Positions 15,811-24,057 of a DNA stretch of 41,343 nt are shown one piece after another. The first letter of the stretch is position 1. The number at the start of each line of letters is the position of its first letter. Source of the DNA: Cyanobacteria bacterium UBA5018 (lineage in GTDB: Bacteria > Cyanobacteriota > Cyanobacteriia > PCC-6307 > Cyanobiaceae); contig DGYA01000140.1 in NCBI GenBank assembly GCA_002396505.1, positions 11,757 to 53,099 of the forward strand, in the 5' to 3' direction. Below the pieces are notes generated by a model. The model did not search any database. It had not been told where the DNA came from and saw only the letters and a program-made list of their open reading frames with translations. The position numbers were made by a program, and so were the translations under genes.

Positions 15811-16743
15811 ATGGGTTTGGCCTGGTGGCGGCTGGAGATGGCCGCCCTGCCTGAATTGGAGGAGTCGCTGCTCTGGAAGCTCAATGATCTGGGCATATCC
15901 CGAGTGGCGGTGGGCCACCACCCGGAGACGCCCGCCGAGCGGCGGCTGATCGCCTGGCTGCCCCAGGTGGACTGGCCGGAGCAGGAGCTGCCGCAGCTGG
16001 AGCGCAGCCTGGCGCCGCTGGCGGCCACTTTCGACCTGGAGCTGCCGCCGATCCAGTGGACCCAGCAGTGCGATGAGGATTGGAGCCTGGCCTGGAAGCA
16101 GCATTGGCAGCCCGATCCGGTGGGCGAGCGGCTGTTGATCCTGCCCGCCTGGCTGGAGCTGCCCCCGGAGTACGCCGATCGGCTGGTGATCCGCATGGAT
16201 CCAGGCAGTGCCTTTGGCACCGGCAGCCATCCCACCACCCGCCTCTGCCTGGAGGCGATTGAAGCCTTGGCTGTCGCCAGGGGCCTCCAGAGCGGCGGTC
16301 CCCCAGACCTGGGGCCCATGCGGGTGGCAGATCTGGGCTGTGGTACCGGCATCCTTGGCCTGGCGGCTTTGCTCCAGGGGGCAAGCAGCCTGGCTGCCGT
16401 GGACACAGATTCCCTGGCGGTGCGCGCCAGCCGCGAAAACCTGGCCAGCAGTGGTGTACACGCTGCCGTCGAGGTGGGCCAAGGCTCCGTGGAGACCCTG
16501 GCGACCCTGCTGAAGGGCCAACCGGCCGACCTGCTGCTCTGCAACATCCTGGCGCCGGTGATCGAGGCCCTCTGTCCCGCCTTCCACACCGTGCTGGCCG
16601 CCGACGGGGTGGGTCTGCTCAGTGGCCTGTTGGTGGATCAGGCTCCGGGCTTGCAACAGGCCTTGGCAGCAGAGGGCTGGCGGGCGGAGCTCAGCGCGCA
16701 GCAGGGGCGCTGGGGGCTCTTAGTGTTACATAAGGCACACTGA
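15811..16743 (+). CDS. prmA: Ribosomal protein L11 methyltransferase
   Basis: PrmA trimethylates ribosomal protein L11 using S-adenosylmethionine. The translation has the short N-terminal substrate domain (WWRLEMAALPELEESLLWKL), the linker with QQCDEDWSLAWKQHWQP, the RMDPGSAFGTGSHPTTRLCLEAI motif diagnostic of PrmA, the SAM loop VADLGCGTGILGLAAL and the LLLCNILAPVI motif IV. Length 310 aa is normal. It starts directly after the serA stop (TAG then ATG), so it is co-transcribed with serA. No terminator is obvious after it. Confidence 0.94.
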   Translation: MGLAWWRLEMAALPELEESLLWKLNDLGISRVAVGHHPETPAERRLIAWLPQVDWPEQELPQLERSLAPLAATFDLELPPIQWTQQCDEDWSLAWKQHWQPDPVGERLLILPAWLELPPEYADRLVIRMDPGSAFGTGSHPTTRLCLEAIEALAVARGLQSGGPPDLGPMRVADLGCGTGILGLAALLQGASSLAAVDTDSLAVRASRENLASSGVHAAVEVGQGSVETLATLLKGQPADLLLCNILAPVIEALCPAFHTVLAADGVGLLSGLLVDQAPGLQQALAAEGWRAELSAQQGRWGLLVLHKAH

Positions 16744-16875
16744 TCTGTGACCAGCCTTTGATTGGCCTTCTCCGACTTGAACGCTCAAACCGCCGGGAAC
16801 AGGCTGCTCCGGATGTATGAATGGCGGGTCCTACAGGTCCGGTTCGCCGGTCGCCTGTGAGCCCCAACTTCTTCC

Positions 16876-17175
16876 ATGGCTTCCTACAAGGTCACCCTCA
16901 TCAACGAGAGCGAGGGTCTCAACAAAACTATTGAGGTACCCGACGACCAGTACATCCTTGATGCTGCTGAGGAGCAGGGAATCGACCTGCCATATTCCTG
17001 CCGCGCTGGCGCCTGCTCCACCTGTGCTGGCAAGCTGACCGCAGGCACCGTTGATCAAAGCGATCAGAGCTTCCTTGATGACGACCAAATTGAAGCTGGC
17101 TATGTGCTGACCTGCGTGGCCTATCCCACCAGCGACTGCACCATCAAGACCCACTCCGAAGAAGAGCTGTATTGA
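16876..17175 (+). CDS. petF: Plant-type [2Fe-2S] ferredoxin
   Basis: The main soluble electron acceptor of photosystem I, which feeds FNR, nitrogen and thioredoxin reduction. The 99-residue translation has the four cluster cysteines in the standard arrangement: CRAGACSTC (three) and a fourth in VLTCVAYP, plus the acidic C-terminal HSEEELY. ATG at 16876 gives the usual MASYKVTLINE start. The gene has about 130 bases of its own upstream region and about 240 bases of spacer to a hairpin terminator, consistent with a single-gene, strongly expressed unit. Confidence 0.96.
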   Translation: MASYKVTLINESEGLNKTIEVPDDQYILDAAEEQGIDLPYSCRAGACSTCAGKLTAGTVDQSDQSFLDDDQIEAGYVLTCVAYPTSDCTIKTHSEEELY

Positions 17176-17418
17176 GCAGCCGGTTCGGTTAGGCCGCCTG
17201 GTGATTCTACGAGCAATCGCTAATTTTCCGGCTTTCAGCTTTTGAATCCATCGCTGTCCAATTGAATCAGCCGACCTAGCGATAAGTCCTCAAAGCTTTC
17301 GCAATGGTATCCTCGAGTTCCCCAGGCATTGCCGGGAACGCGCTACGAATTATCTCTCTAATCTGATAATTCAACCAATTTGTTGGCTTACTTGCCGGCA
17401 GGTAGTTTGAAAATTTTT

Positions 17419-17453
17419 AGGGCGGCTCCTTTGTTGGTGCCGTCCTTTTTTTT
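17419..17453 (+). terminator. Rho-independent terminator downstream of petF
   Basis: Stem AGGGCGGC (17419-17426) pairs with GCCGTCCT (17439-17446) with one G-T wobble, loop of 12 bases, followed by an 8-base T-run (17446-17453). It lies about 245 bases after the petF stop; a long 3' UTR or a separate small RNA ending here are both possible. Confidence 0.75.
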
Positions 17454-17492
17454 AGCCTGCCCCACTAGCTTATGGATTATTGGAATTCGGTT

Positions 17493-17661
17493 TGTTTCGA
17501 TGCAATGTTCCGAGTCCAGAGTTTCGCGTCTAATGGTCCGCGTCTAATGGTCCGCGGCCAATGGTCCAGGTCCAATGGTCCAGGTCCAATGGGTCCAGGT
17601 CCAATGGTCCAGGTCCAATGCTCCAGGTCCAATGCTCCAGGTTCAATGTTCCTTGCCCAAT
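17493..17661. repeat. Tandem array, 14 bp x12
   Basis: Consensus GGTCCAGGTCCAAT. Units run in 14-bp register from 17493, with one extra G at 17591; the centre (17563-17619) is nearly perfect and the flanks decay. It sits in the petF 3' spacer beyond the terminator. Confidence 0.88.
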
Positions 17662-17798
17662 CACCACTCCAGCTTGTCTGGCAAGGGATTTGCGTTTAAC
17701 CTTGATCAATCAACTTGATCGATCAGATTGGAATTTGGCGATTTTCCAACTCTCTGGCTATGGTTTAGCGTCCGGCCAAGCTCACGGTTGGTTTTTTG

Positions 17799-18236
17799 AT
17801 GTCTAGCGCCGCCGCCAGCGCTGCCTCCCAAGGCCTTGCCTTGGCCGCTGCCCAGCCGAGCCAGGCCCGGGTGCTGCTGGAGCCCGGCAGCGAGCACACC
17901 AGTCCCGGCGGCCACTACAGCTACCGAGTTTTGGGGCCCTGCTGCCGCCTGTTCGACCGTGAGGAGCTGCCCTGGCCCTGTTGTCGCCTGGCATGGCGCA
18001 GCAAGGAGCCCAGCTGGCGCCGGGTGGGTCGTCGCTTTGTAGCCGATCTTGCGGCCCGTCGCTGCCCTTCCTATGCGGTGGAATTGCTGCAACCTGGCGC
18101 CCGTTCCACCCGCACCGTGATCACATTGTTTCCAATCCGCTTGACTCCAGTTCTGCAGGAATGGTGGTATAGCAAATTGCCCGCATCTTTAGATCCATCC
18201 AATATCAGTCCAACCCAGTCTCAAGAGCCAGTCTGA
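17799..18236 (+). CDS. Hypothetical protein
   Basis: Not recognised. 145 residues: an Ala-rich N-terminus, then a compact region with several cysteines and charged strands (GGHYSYRVLGPCCRLFDREELPWPCCRLAWRS in segments, RRFVADLAARRCPSYAVELL) and an end rich in Ser/Pro/Gln. Codon use and the strand-like central pattern look genuine, and similar small proteins occur in picocyanobacteria as far as I recall. ATG at 17799 is chosen over TTG at 17796. The CC/CC pairs could bind a metal; that is speculation. It converges with psbV. Confidence 0.6.
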   Translation: MSSAAASAASQGLALAAAQPSQARVLLEPGSEHTSPGGHYSYRVLGPCCRLFDREELPWPCCRLAWRSKEPSWRRVGRRFVADLAARRCPSYAVELLQPGARSTRTVITLFPIRLTPVLQEWWYSKLPASLDPSNISPTQSQEPV

Positions 18237-18344
18237 TTTTTATTGGCGCTTGTTGCTTCAGCAGACTGGCGGAGGTCGCCCAGGGGCAACTCAACCGGGG
18301 GCGTCCGCTGGCCAGAGACAGGCTGGCATCAGTTTGGCTGGCAG

Positions 18345-18370
18345 CAAAAAACCGGCCCTTGTGGGGCCGG
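18345..18370 (-). terminator. Rho-independent terminator of psbV
   Basis: On the minus strand, CCGGCCC pairs with GGGCCGG around a 5-base loop (18352-18370) and is followed by a run of T (18345-18351). It lies about 115 bases after the psbV stop. Confidence 0.8.
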
Positions 18371-18485
18371 CTGGTCAGTCAAGTGATTTTAATCTTGGGA
18401 AATTTGGCTAACTAATTTGGCTACTTAGGTGATCTGACTGAGCCAATTCCACCGAAGCGGTTAAACTAGCCCGCTGATCCAGCGA

Positions 18486-19004
18486 TCAGAAGTAGATCTT
18501 GCCGCCGCCCCATTGGATGCCCTGCACCTTGGGGGAAACCAAGATGTAGCCGGCCATGAGGTTGAGGTCGGCATCGTCAAGATCGCGCATCTTCACGAAG
18601 ATATCGCTGCTTTTTATGCTGGGGTGTACGTCGGAGATGCTGAACTCACCGTCATAGCTGGTGGGATCCTTCATGTAGTCCACCAGGGCGGCGACATTGT
18701 CGCGAGCCGGTGTGGCGAGGGCCAGGGTTGTGGGGTCAAGGCCCACGTTTTGGTTCGTCTTGGTAATGCCGCCGGCATGGCATTCACCGCAGCTGTTGTT
18801 GAACAGCTTCTTACCGGTTTTGATCTCCTGTTCAGAGAAGGTCACCAGGGTGCCGTCGGGGGAGGCGGGCACGGTGAGCTGATCTGCCGTCCATTGGGCA
18901 GCGAGGGCGGGAGCTCCGAAGCCGGCGCACAGCAGCAGTGCCAGAGGTAGCGCCAGAAGCGTGCGAGCCAGCGCGCGAATGGCTGAGGAGAAGGAGGAGG
19001 CCAT
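18486..19004 (-). CDS. psbV: Photosystem II cytochrome c-550
   Basis: PsbV is an extrinsic lumenal subunit that stabilises the oxygen-evolving cluster. The translation has a signal peptide with a Leu/Ala-rich core cleaved near ALAAQWTADQL, then TFSEQEIKTGKKLFNNSCGECHAGG with the CxxCH heme site, and the long conserved end (VHPSIKSSDIFVKMRDLDDADL, then KVQGIQWGGGKIYF) that contains the family's C-terminus. ATG at 19004 is preferred to TTG at 19007. Length (172 aa with leader) is normal. A hairpin terminator follows. It has its own upstream region of about 240 bases shared with the rnz 3' side. Confidence 0.95.
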   Translation of the reverse strand: MASSFSSAIRALARTLLALPLALLLCAGFGAPALAAQWTADQLTVPASPDGTLVTFSEQEIKTGKKLFNNSCGECHAGGITKTNQNVGLDPTTLALATPARDNVAALVDYMKDPTSYDGEFSISDVHPSIKSSDIFVKMRDLDDADLNLMAGYILVSPKVQGIQWGGGKIYF

Positions 19005-19209
19005 CAAGGAAAGCCGGTCGGGAGAATCCGGGCGGAAGGACGGTGATCACCGCATCGGAGACCTTGTATCACGGGCGGCGGGGCCTCTGGGAGCGAAACA
19101 GGAGAACTGTTGCAGGCCCTGATCTAGCCGCTGCCGCATTTAGGGCCCGGCCCAGGCCAGTTCAGTCGCCGCCGGGGGCCGCCTGGGCCGGATCTAGCTG
19201 CTCCGTGGG

Positions 19210-19271
19210 CTAGTCAGCGGGCGCTGTTCTGCCGGCTAGTCAGCGGGCTAGTCAGGGGGCTGCTCAGCGGG
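19210..19271. repeat. Tandem array, 12 bp, carrying the rnz stop codon
   Basis: Units CTAGTCAGCGGG (19210 and 19236), CTAGTCAGGGGG (19248) and CTGCTCAGCGGG (19260), with a 14-base diverged unit at 19222. The unit at 19248 holds the rnz TAG stop (19248-19250); the units at 19236 and 19210 repeat CTA (TAG), the nearer one in frame. Confidence 0.85.
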
Positions 19272-20216
19272 CTCCTGGCCGGCCACCTCCAGGCTCATGA
19301 AGTCCTTGGCCAGCAGCGTGTTGGCAAAGATCGCCCGGGCCTCCGCCAGCAGGTCGTCTGGGGTGACCGGATTGCCGGGCATGTAGCGGGGGCTGAGGTG
19401 GGTGAGCACCAGTTGCTTCACCCCGGCGGCCAGGGCCGTCTGGGCCGCCATGGTGCTGGTGGAATGCTGCCGCTGGAAGGCCATCGCCGCTTCCGCGTGG
19501 GCGAAGGTGCTCTCGTGGATGAGCAGGTCGGCGCCGCGGGCCAAGGCCACCGCCGCTTCGCAAAACACCGTGTCCGTGCAGTACACGACGCTGGCCCCCG
19601 GCCGCGGCGGGCCGCAGAGGCTGGCGCCGCGAATGATGCGACCGTCGTCGAGGTTGACGGTGCGGCCCAGCTTCAGTTGGGCATAGATCGGGCCGGGCGC
19701 GATGCCCAGCTGTTGGGCGCGGGCCACATCAAAGCGACCGGCCCGCGGTTTCTGATCCACCCGGTAGGCGTAGGCCGGCACCCGATGGGTGAGCGGCGTG
19801 CAGCGCACAGAGATATCCCCGTCATCGAGCAGCAGCTTGCCGCTGGCGGCGGCCTGGCGCACGGGGTGGGTGCGCAGCGGATAGCCGATGCGGGTGGAGC
19901 TGGTGCGCAACACCCCCTCCAAATAATCGGGCAGTGGATCGGGGCCGTAGAGATCCACGCCGGTGCAGCTACCCGCCAACCCCATGCTGGCCAACAGGCC
20001 CGGCAACCCAAAGACGTGGTCGCCGTGCATGTGGGTGATGAAGATGCGGCTGAGCTGGCTCACCCGCAGTTCACTGCGCAAAAACTGATGCTGGGTGCCC
20101 TCGCCGCAGTCAAATAGCCACAGCTCGCTGCGCTGCGGCAGCCTCAGGGCCACTGCCGAAACATTGCGTCCCCTGGTGGGCACGCCCGAACTGGTGCCCA
20201 GAAAGGTGACCTGCAC
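19248..20216 (-). CDS. rnz: Ribonuclease Z (tRNA 3' processing)
   Basis: RNase Z cuts the 3' trailer of tRNA precursors; relevant here because the local tRNA-Val has no encoded CCA. The translation is a metallo-beta-lactamase fold: VQVTFLGTSSGVPTRGRNVS at the start, HxHxDH motif in FITHMHGDHVFGLPG, the HRVPAYAYRV and YCTDTVFCEAAV metal/active-site segments, HESTF, and the terminal LTHLSPRY. GTG at 20216 gives the canonical start; GTG-type reading from 20255 would add 13 residues. The gene's end lies inside a 12-bp tandem array. It is divergent from the SpoIID gene, with only about 66 bases between. Confidence 0.94.
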   Translation of the reverse strand: MQVTFLGTSSGVPTRGRNVSAVALRLPQRSELWLFDCGEGTQHQFLRSELRVSQLSRIFITHMHGDHVFGLPGLLASMGLAGSCTGVDLYGPDPLPDYLEGVLRTSSTRIGYPLRTHPVRQAAASGKLLLDDGDISVRCTPLTHRVPAYAYRVDQKPRAGRFDVARAQQLGIAPGPIYAQLKLGRTVNLDDGRIIRGASLCGPPRPGASVVYCTDTVFCEAAVALARGADLLIHESTFAHAEAAMAFQRQHSTSTMAAQTALAAGVKQLVLTHLSPRYMPGNPVTPDDLLAEARAIFANTLLAKDFMSLEVAGQEPAEQPPD

Positions 20217-20282
20217 GCCCTTGGTGCCTCTGGCGCATGCTGCCACGGCGGCCACAATGGCTGGCTAGAGAGATTTGATCGC

Positions 20283-22328
20283 TTGCCCGCCCCCTGCCCT
20301 CCTCGAGCCTGGCTGGCTGGCCTCAGCCTGGTGGGGCTACCGCTGTTACTGGCCACCAGCGCCAGCCGGTTGGCCCTGGCCCAGGAGGGCGCCGGCCCCC
20401 CGGTGCGGGTGCTCGTGTGGGAGGCGGCTCAGCTGCCCCTGGCGGCCCTGGATCGGCCCCTGCGCCTGACGGGGGCGGATCCAGGTGGCTGCGGCGCCGG
20501 CGCCACAGCCGCTAATTCCGCCGCTGGCCCAGCTGCCAGGGATCAGGCGGCTGGTGGTTCGCTGCTACTGGCACCAGGGCAACTGGCCCGCCTTTGGCTC
20601 GAGCGCGGTCAATTGGTGGTCGAGGCGGCCAATGGGCGCAGCGCCCTGCCAGCAGCGGCCTGTTACTGGCTGGCAGTGGAAGCCCCTGGGGGGGGCCTGG
20701 GCTCGAGCAGGCGGGAACGGGATGGCTCGGCAGCCCCAGAGGCTGCTGCCGCACCTCTGGCGGGGGCTCCAGCCGCTGGTAATGGAATTGGAGCAGGGGC
20801 TACCGGTGCCGGTGCGGTCGGAGCTGCCAGCGGGGCCGCTGCTGGGACTGGCGCTAGCGGCTCAGTTGGTGGCGCTAGTGCTGGCGCGGTTGGCGGCTGG
20901 ACTGGTGACGCAGTTGGTGGCCGGGGCGATCTGCAGATCGGGGAGCGCCGCTACCGCGGTCAGTTGCAGATCCTGCCCATTGACTCCGGCCTGCGGGTGA
21001 TCAACCATCTGCACCTGGAGCAGTATTTGGCGAGTGTGGTGGGCAGTGAGATGCCGGCCAGCTGGCCCCAGGCCGCCTTGCGGGCCCAGGCGGTGGCGGC
21101 GCGCACCTATGCGCTGCGCCAGCGCAAGCCGCGGGCCCTGTTCGATGTCACGGCCACCACGGCCAGCCAGGTGTACCGGGGCTTGGAAGCGGAAACCGCC
21201 TCCACCCGAGAAGCGGTGGCCGCCACCAGAGGCCAGGTGCTGCTATTTGAAGGCGGCCTATTGGATGCGGTTTTTCACAGCAGCAGCGGTGGTGCAAGTA
21301 CCGAAAACAGCGGTGAAATCTGGAATCAGCAACTGCCCTATCTGGTCAGCGTGCCCGACCTGGACGATCTCAGTCCGGTGAAAAATTGGCAACAGACCCT
21401 GGCACCGGAACTGCTGCGCAAGGCCTTTGGCGAGATCGGCGGCGCCCTGCGCATCGAGGTATTGACCACCAGCGCCAGTGGACGCATTCGCCAGGCCCGG
21501 GTGACAGGTCCGGCGGGCACTCTGCTGCTCAGTGGCACCCAGTTGCGCAGTCGCCTGGGCCTGCGCAGCACCCTGGTGCGCTTTGAAAGTGTGACGCTGG
21601 ATCCAGTGACCAATCGGCCGCTAGATCCAGCGGCGCAGCCCACCTGGACGACGCTGCCCAGCTCGCCAAAATTGGCACCTAGCGCTAGGCCAATTAGCGC
21701 GATGTCGCCAGGTAATACGGCGTTTGGTAATACAGCGTTTGGTAATACAGCGTTTGGCAATACAGCTTTGGGCAATACAGCAGCTGGTAATATATCACCA
21801 GGAAATATATCAACAGGAAATATATCACCAGGAAATAGCAGTGGCATCAGCGTGCCGCTGGCTGGCGGTTCCACCCCGAACACTTTCGGCGCAATTAATT
21901 ATCGCTCAATTGCCAGCGGCTCAGCTACTTCTGGCTCGCCGGTTTCTGGTGCGATTAGCCCCGCATCAAAAACTGCTCTAGCCATAAGCCCGCTCACGGC
22001 GAGCTCGGCGGCAGCTGTTGCCGCTGCGGGTAATGCCTCCCAGGCTGGTACTGCCGTAGGTGGTTATGTCCCAGGCATGCCTACTAGCAACAGCCTGGCG
22101 TCGTTGCTGCCGCCACCGCCCCTATTGCCGGCGATCGTGCCCGAGCCGCTGCAGCTCACCCCGCCCACCCTGCTGGCGATTGGCCGCGGCTTTGGCCATG
22201 GCGTGGGCATGAGCCAATGGGGTGCCTACGGCCTCGCCCGCCGCGGCGAGGACTACCAGCGGATCCTGCTCCACTACTACCGGGGCAGCGAGCTGCGGCC
22301 CTACCCCGCCGCCCTGGTGAGCCCTTGA
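20283..22328 (+). CDS. SpoIID/LytB domain protein with low-complexity insertions
   Basis: SpoIID/LytB proteins act on peptidoglycan (amidase enhancer / lytic transglycosylase relatives). The 681-residue translation has a signal peptide ending near LALAQEG. The domain core is split: YRGQLQILPIDSGLRVINHLHLEQYLASVVGSEMP and AALRAQAVAARTYAL come in the middle, TEAE-type HSSSGG and VFHSSSGGASTENSGEIW follow, and the domain closes only at the very end (AIGRGFGHGVGMSQWGAYGLA). Before the core is a Gly/Ala-rich linker of about 70 residues; before the closing motif is a 240-residue low-complexity stretch containing nine GNTAF-like pentapeptides. TTG at 20283 is the start because the signal peptide follows at once. 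nagB starts one base after the stop. Confidence 0.87.
   Translation: MPAPCPPRAWLAGLSLVGLPLLLATSASRLALAQEGAGPPVRVLVWEAAQLPLAALDRPLRLTGADPGGCGAGATAANSAAGPAARDQAAGGSLLLAPGQLARLWLERGQLVVEAANGRSALPAAACYWLAVEAPGGGLGSSRRERDGSAAPEAAAAPLAGAPAAGNGIGAGATGAGAVGAASGAAAGTGASGSVGGASAGAVGGWTGDAVGGRGDLQIGERRYRGQLQILPIDSGLRVINHLHLEQYLASVVGSEMPASWPQAALRAQAVAARTYALRQRKPRALFDVTATTASQVYRGLEAETASTREAVAATRGQVLLFEGGLLDAVFHSSSGGASTENSGEIWNQQLPYLVSVPDLDDLSPVKNWQQTLAPELLRKAFGEIGGALRIEVLTTSASGRIRQARVTGPAGTLLLSGTQLRSRLGLRSTLVRFESVTLDPVTNRPLDPAAQPTWTTLPSSPKLAPSARPISAMSPGNTAFGNTAFGNTAFGNTALGNTAAGNISPGNISTGNISPGNSSGISVPLAGGSTPNTFGAINYRSIASGSATSGSPVSGAISPASKTALAISPLTASSAAAVAAAGNASQAGTAVGGYVPGMPTSNSLASLLPPPPLLPAIVPEPLQLTPPTLLAIGRGFGHGVGMSQWGAYGLARRGEDYQRILLHYYRGSELRPYPAALVSP
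21711..21845. repeat. In-frame tandem array, 15 bp x9 (GNTAF / GNISP pentapeptides)
   Basis: Nine units in exact 15-bp register from GGTAATACGGCGTTT at 21711; the units at 21726 and 21741 are identical. Encodes GNTAF three times, then GNTAL, GNTAA, GNISP, GNIST, GNISP, GNSSG inside the SpoIID protein. Confidence 0.92.
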
Positions 22329-22329
22329 G

Positions 22330-23085
22330 ATGCAGCTGATCGCCTGCGATGACGCCCCGATGGTGGCTGCGGCGGTGGCCGATCGCCTGCTGGAGCAGCG
22401 CCGCGTCGCCTTGGCTGCCAGCCCAGGACCTCTGGGGTTGGCTACCGGTCGCACGATGGAGCCGGTGTACGCCGCCCTGGCGGAGCGCTGGTGGGCCCTG
22501 AGCGCTGGGGAGCGCCAAGCTTTGCAGCGCGGTTGGCTCAGTTTCAACCTGGATGAATACGTGGGCTTAGGCCCTGCGGATCCCAGCTCCTTCAGTGCCG
22601 TGATGGCTCGCCAGTTGGTGGCCCCCCTGGGGCTCGATCCGAGCCAGGTGCGCCTGCCCGACGGCCGCGCCGGCGATCCCCACCAGGAGGCCAGCCGCTA
22701 TGGCGCTGAGTTGGCCGCCGCCGGTGGGGTGGATCTGCAACTACTGGGGCTGGGGCTCAATGGCCATGTGGGCTTCAACGAACCCCCCTGTACGGTCCAG
22801 GCGGCCTGCCGCTGTGAACCGCTCACGCTCACCACTCGCCAGCAAAATGCCGCCGATTTTGGTGGCGATGCGGCCTTGGTGCCCGCCCAGGCCATCACCC
22901 TGGGGCTGCGGGAGATCTACGCCGCCTCGTCAATCCTGTTGGTGGTGATCGGGGCAGCCAAAGCCGCCGTGCTGCAGCGGCTGCTGCATCAGCCCCCCAG
23001 CCCGGAGCTGCCGGCGAGCTGGTTGCGGGGCCATCGCCAGTTCACCTTGATCGCCGATCGGGCCGCCCTAACGGGCGGCGCCTAA
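22330..23085 (+). CDS. nagB: Glucosamine-6-phosphate deaminase family protein
   Basis: Family members convert glucosamine-6-phosphate to fructose-6-phosphate and ammonia, or hydrolyse 6-phosphogluconolactone. The 251-residue translation has LGLATGRTMEPVYAAL (phosphate loop), FNLDEYVGL (catalytic Asp/Glu), LLGLGLNGHVGFNEP (hallmark of NagB, with the catalytic His), and ITLGLREIYAASSILLVVIGAAKAAVLQRLL, so NagB fits better than the lactonase. ATG at 22330 is one base after the SpoIID stop: an operon linking amino-sugar recycling with a peptidoglycan-acting protein, which is functionally sensible. It ends six bases from the convergent yebC. Confidence 0.9.
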   Translation: MQLIACDDAPMVAAAVADRLLEQRRVALAASPGPLGLATGRTMEPVYAALAERWWALSAGERQALQRGWLSFNLDEYVGLGPADPSSFSAVMARQLVAPLGLDPSQVRLPDGRAGDPHQEASRYGAELAAAGGVDLQLLGLGLNGHVGFNEPPCTVQAACRCEPLTLTTRQQNAADFGGDAALVPAQAITLGLREIYAASSILLVVIGAAKAAVLQRLLHQPPSPELPASWLRGHRQFTLIADRAALTGGA

Positions 23086-23091
23086 CCAAGC

Positions 23092-23982
23092 TCAACCCAG
23101 GGATTGCAGCTGTTCGATAGCGCTGGGATCGGCCTCCAGGTTGGTGGCGAAGCTGCGCACATCGTCGAGGGAATCGATCGCATCGAGCATGCGCAGGCAG
23201 CGGCGCAGCTGCTCTAGATCGCTGAGCTTGCAGGCGGTTTGGGGTATCCAGCGGTGCTCCCAGCCAACCACGCTCCAGCCCTGGCGCCGCAGGCCATCTT
23301 GAAGGCGTTCCAGATCGGCGTAGGCCGCGAACACCTCTGCGCCGCCGGGGGCGGGCGCCTCTGGATCGCCATCGTCTTCCAGCAACTCGTAGCCCAGCAC
23401 CGCCGGCCCGCCGCTCCCCTCCAGCTCCAGCAGGCTCTCCAAAAGGGTTTCCTCCGCAATCGCTGCGGCCTGATTGGTTGGCTTATCTGCTGCCTGGTTG
23501 GCTGCGGAAGCTTTGGCTGCTGAAGCTTTGGCTGCTGAAGAATTGCCAGCCGCTAACCGCACGGCGCTGCGCTGCTCAAACATGTAGCCAACGCAGCCGG
23601 ATTCACCCAGGTTGCCGCCGTTTTTGCTGAAGGCCAGGCGCAGGTCGGCGGCGGTGCGGTTGCGGTTGTCGGTGAAAGCTTCCACCAGCACCGCCACGCC
23701 ACCGGGCCCATAGCCCTCGTAGCGCACGCTTTCAAACTGCTCGTCTTCGCCGCTTAGCTGGCCGGAGCCCTTGGCGATCGCCCGCTCGATGTTGGCGTTG
23801 GGCATGCCGGCCGCCTTGGCCTTTTCAATGGCGGTGCGCAGCTGGAAGTTGCCCGCCGGATCGGCACCGCCCCTGGCGGCCACGAGGATTTCGCGGGCTA
23901 CGCGGGTGAATACGGCACCCCGCTTGGCATCGACTACGGCCTTGGTGCGCTTGATCTGGGCCCACTTGCTGTGGCCGGCCAT
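23092..23982 (-). CDS. yebC: YebC/PmpR family protein with an inserted Ala-rich repeat
   Basis: YebC-family proteins bind DNA or assist ribosomes at difficult sequences. The N-terminus is highly conserved (MAGHSKWAQIKRTKAVVDAKRGAVFTRV in segments), followed by IEKAKAAGMPNANIERAIAKGSG and VRYEGYGPGGVAVLVE. After GYMFEQRSAV there is an insertion of about 35 residues (ASAAKASAANQAADKPTNQAA region) encoded by a 15-bp tandem array, and the remaining domain (YELLEDD..., YADLERLQDGLRRQGW) resumes. Length is 296 against about 245-250 usual. ATG at 23982 is certain. A HIP1 octamer lies near 23774. It is the last gene of the rplU-rpmA-truB-yebC run. Confidence 0.93.
   Translation of the reverse strand: MAGHSKWAQIKRTKAVVDAKRGAVFTRVAREILVAARGGADPAGNFQLRTAIEKAKAAGMPNANIERAIAKGSGQLSGEDEQFESVRYEGYGPGGVAVLVEAFTDNRNRTAADLRLAFSKNGGNLGESGCVGYMFEQRSAVRLAAGNSSAAKASAAKASAANQAADKPTNQAAAIAEETLLESLLELEGSGGPAVLGYELLEDDGDPEAPAPGGAEVFAAYADLERLQDGLRRQGWSVVGWEHRWIPQTACKLSDLEQLRRCLRMLDAIDSLDDVRSFATNLEADPSAIEQLQSLG
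23501..23545. repeat. In-frame tandem array, 15 bp x3, inside yebC
   Basis: GCTGCGGAAGCTTTG, GCTGCTGAAGCTTTG and GCTGCTGAAGAATTG at 23501, 23516 and 23531. On the minus strand they encode the AAKAS-type repeats of the YebC insertion. Confidence 0.88.
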
Positions 23983-24057
23983 CGCTCTGGGGGAATGGGG
24001 AAGGAAAAAGGTGGCGCGGCAGCTAAGGGAGCTGGGCGGGGCCCGGCGGCAGACACC

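Larger units (their letters stand above)
17176..17798. other. Spacer after petF, 623 bases
   Basis: Contains a hairpin terminator near 17420-17453, then a 14-bp tandem array, then about 135 bases before the next gene. An open frame through the array would give a Gly/Pro/Ser repeat peptide but has no support as a gene. Confidence 0.6.

Noticed and set aside
15535..16656. Long minus-strand frame opposite serA and prmA
   Set aside because: Antisense shadow; both plus-strand genes are complete with clear motifs.
17472..17699. Open frame giving a collagen-like Gly/Pro/Ser repeat peptide
   Set aside because: It is only the translation of the 14-bp non-coding array; the array carries a one-base insertion that would break any selected frame, and no start signal is present.
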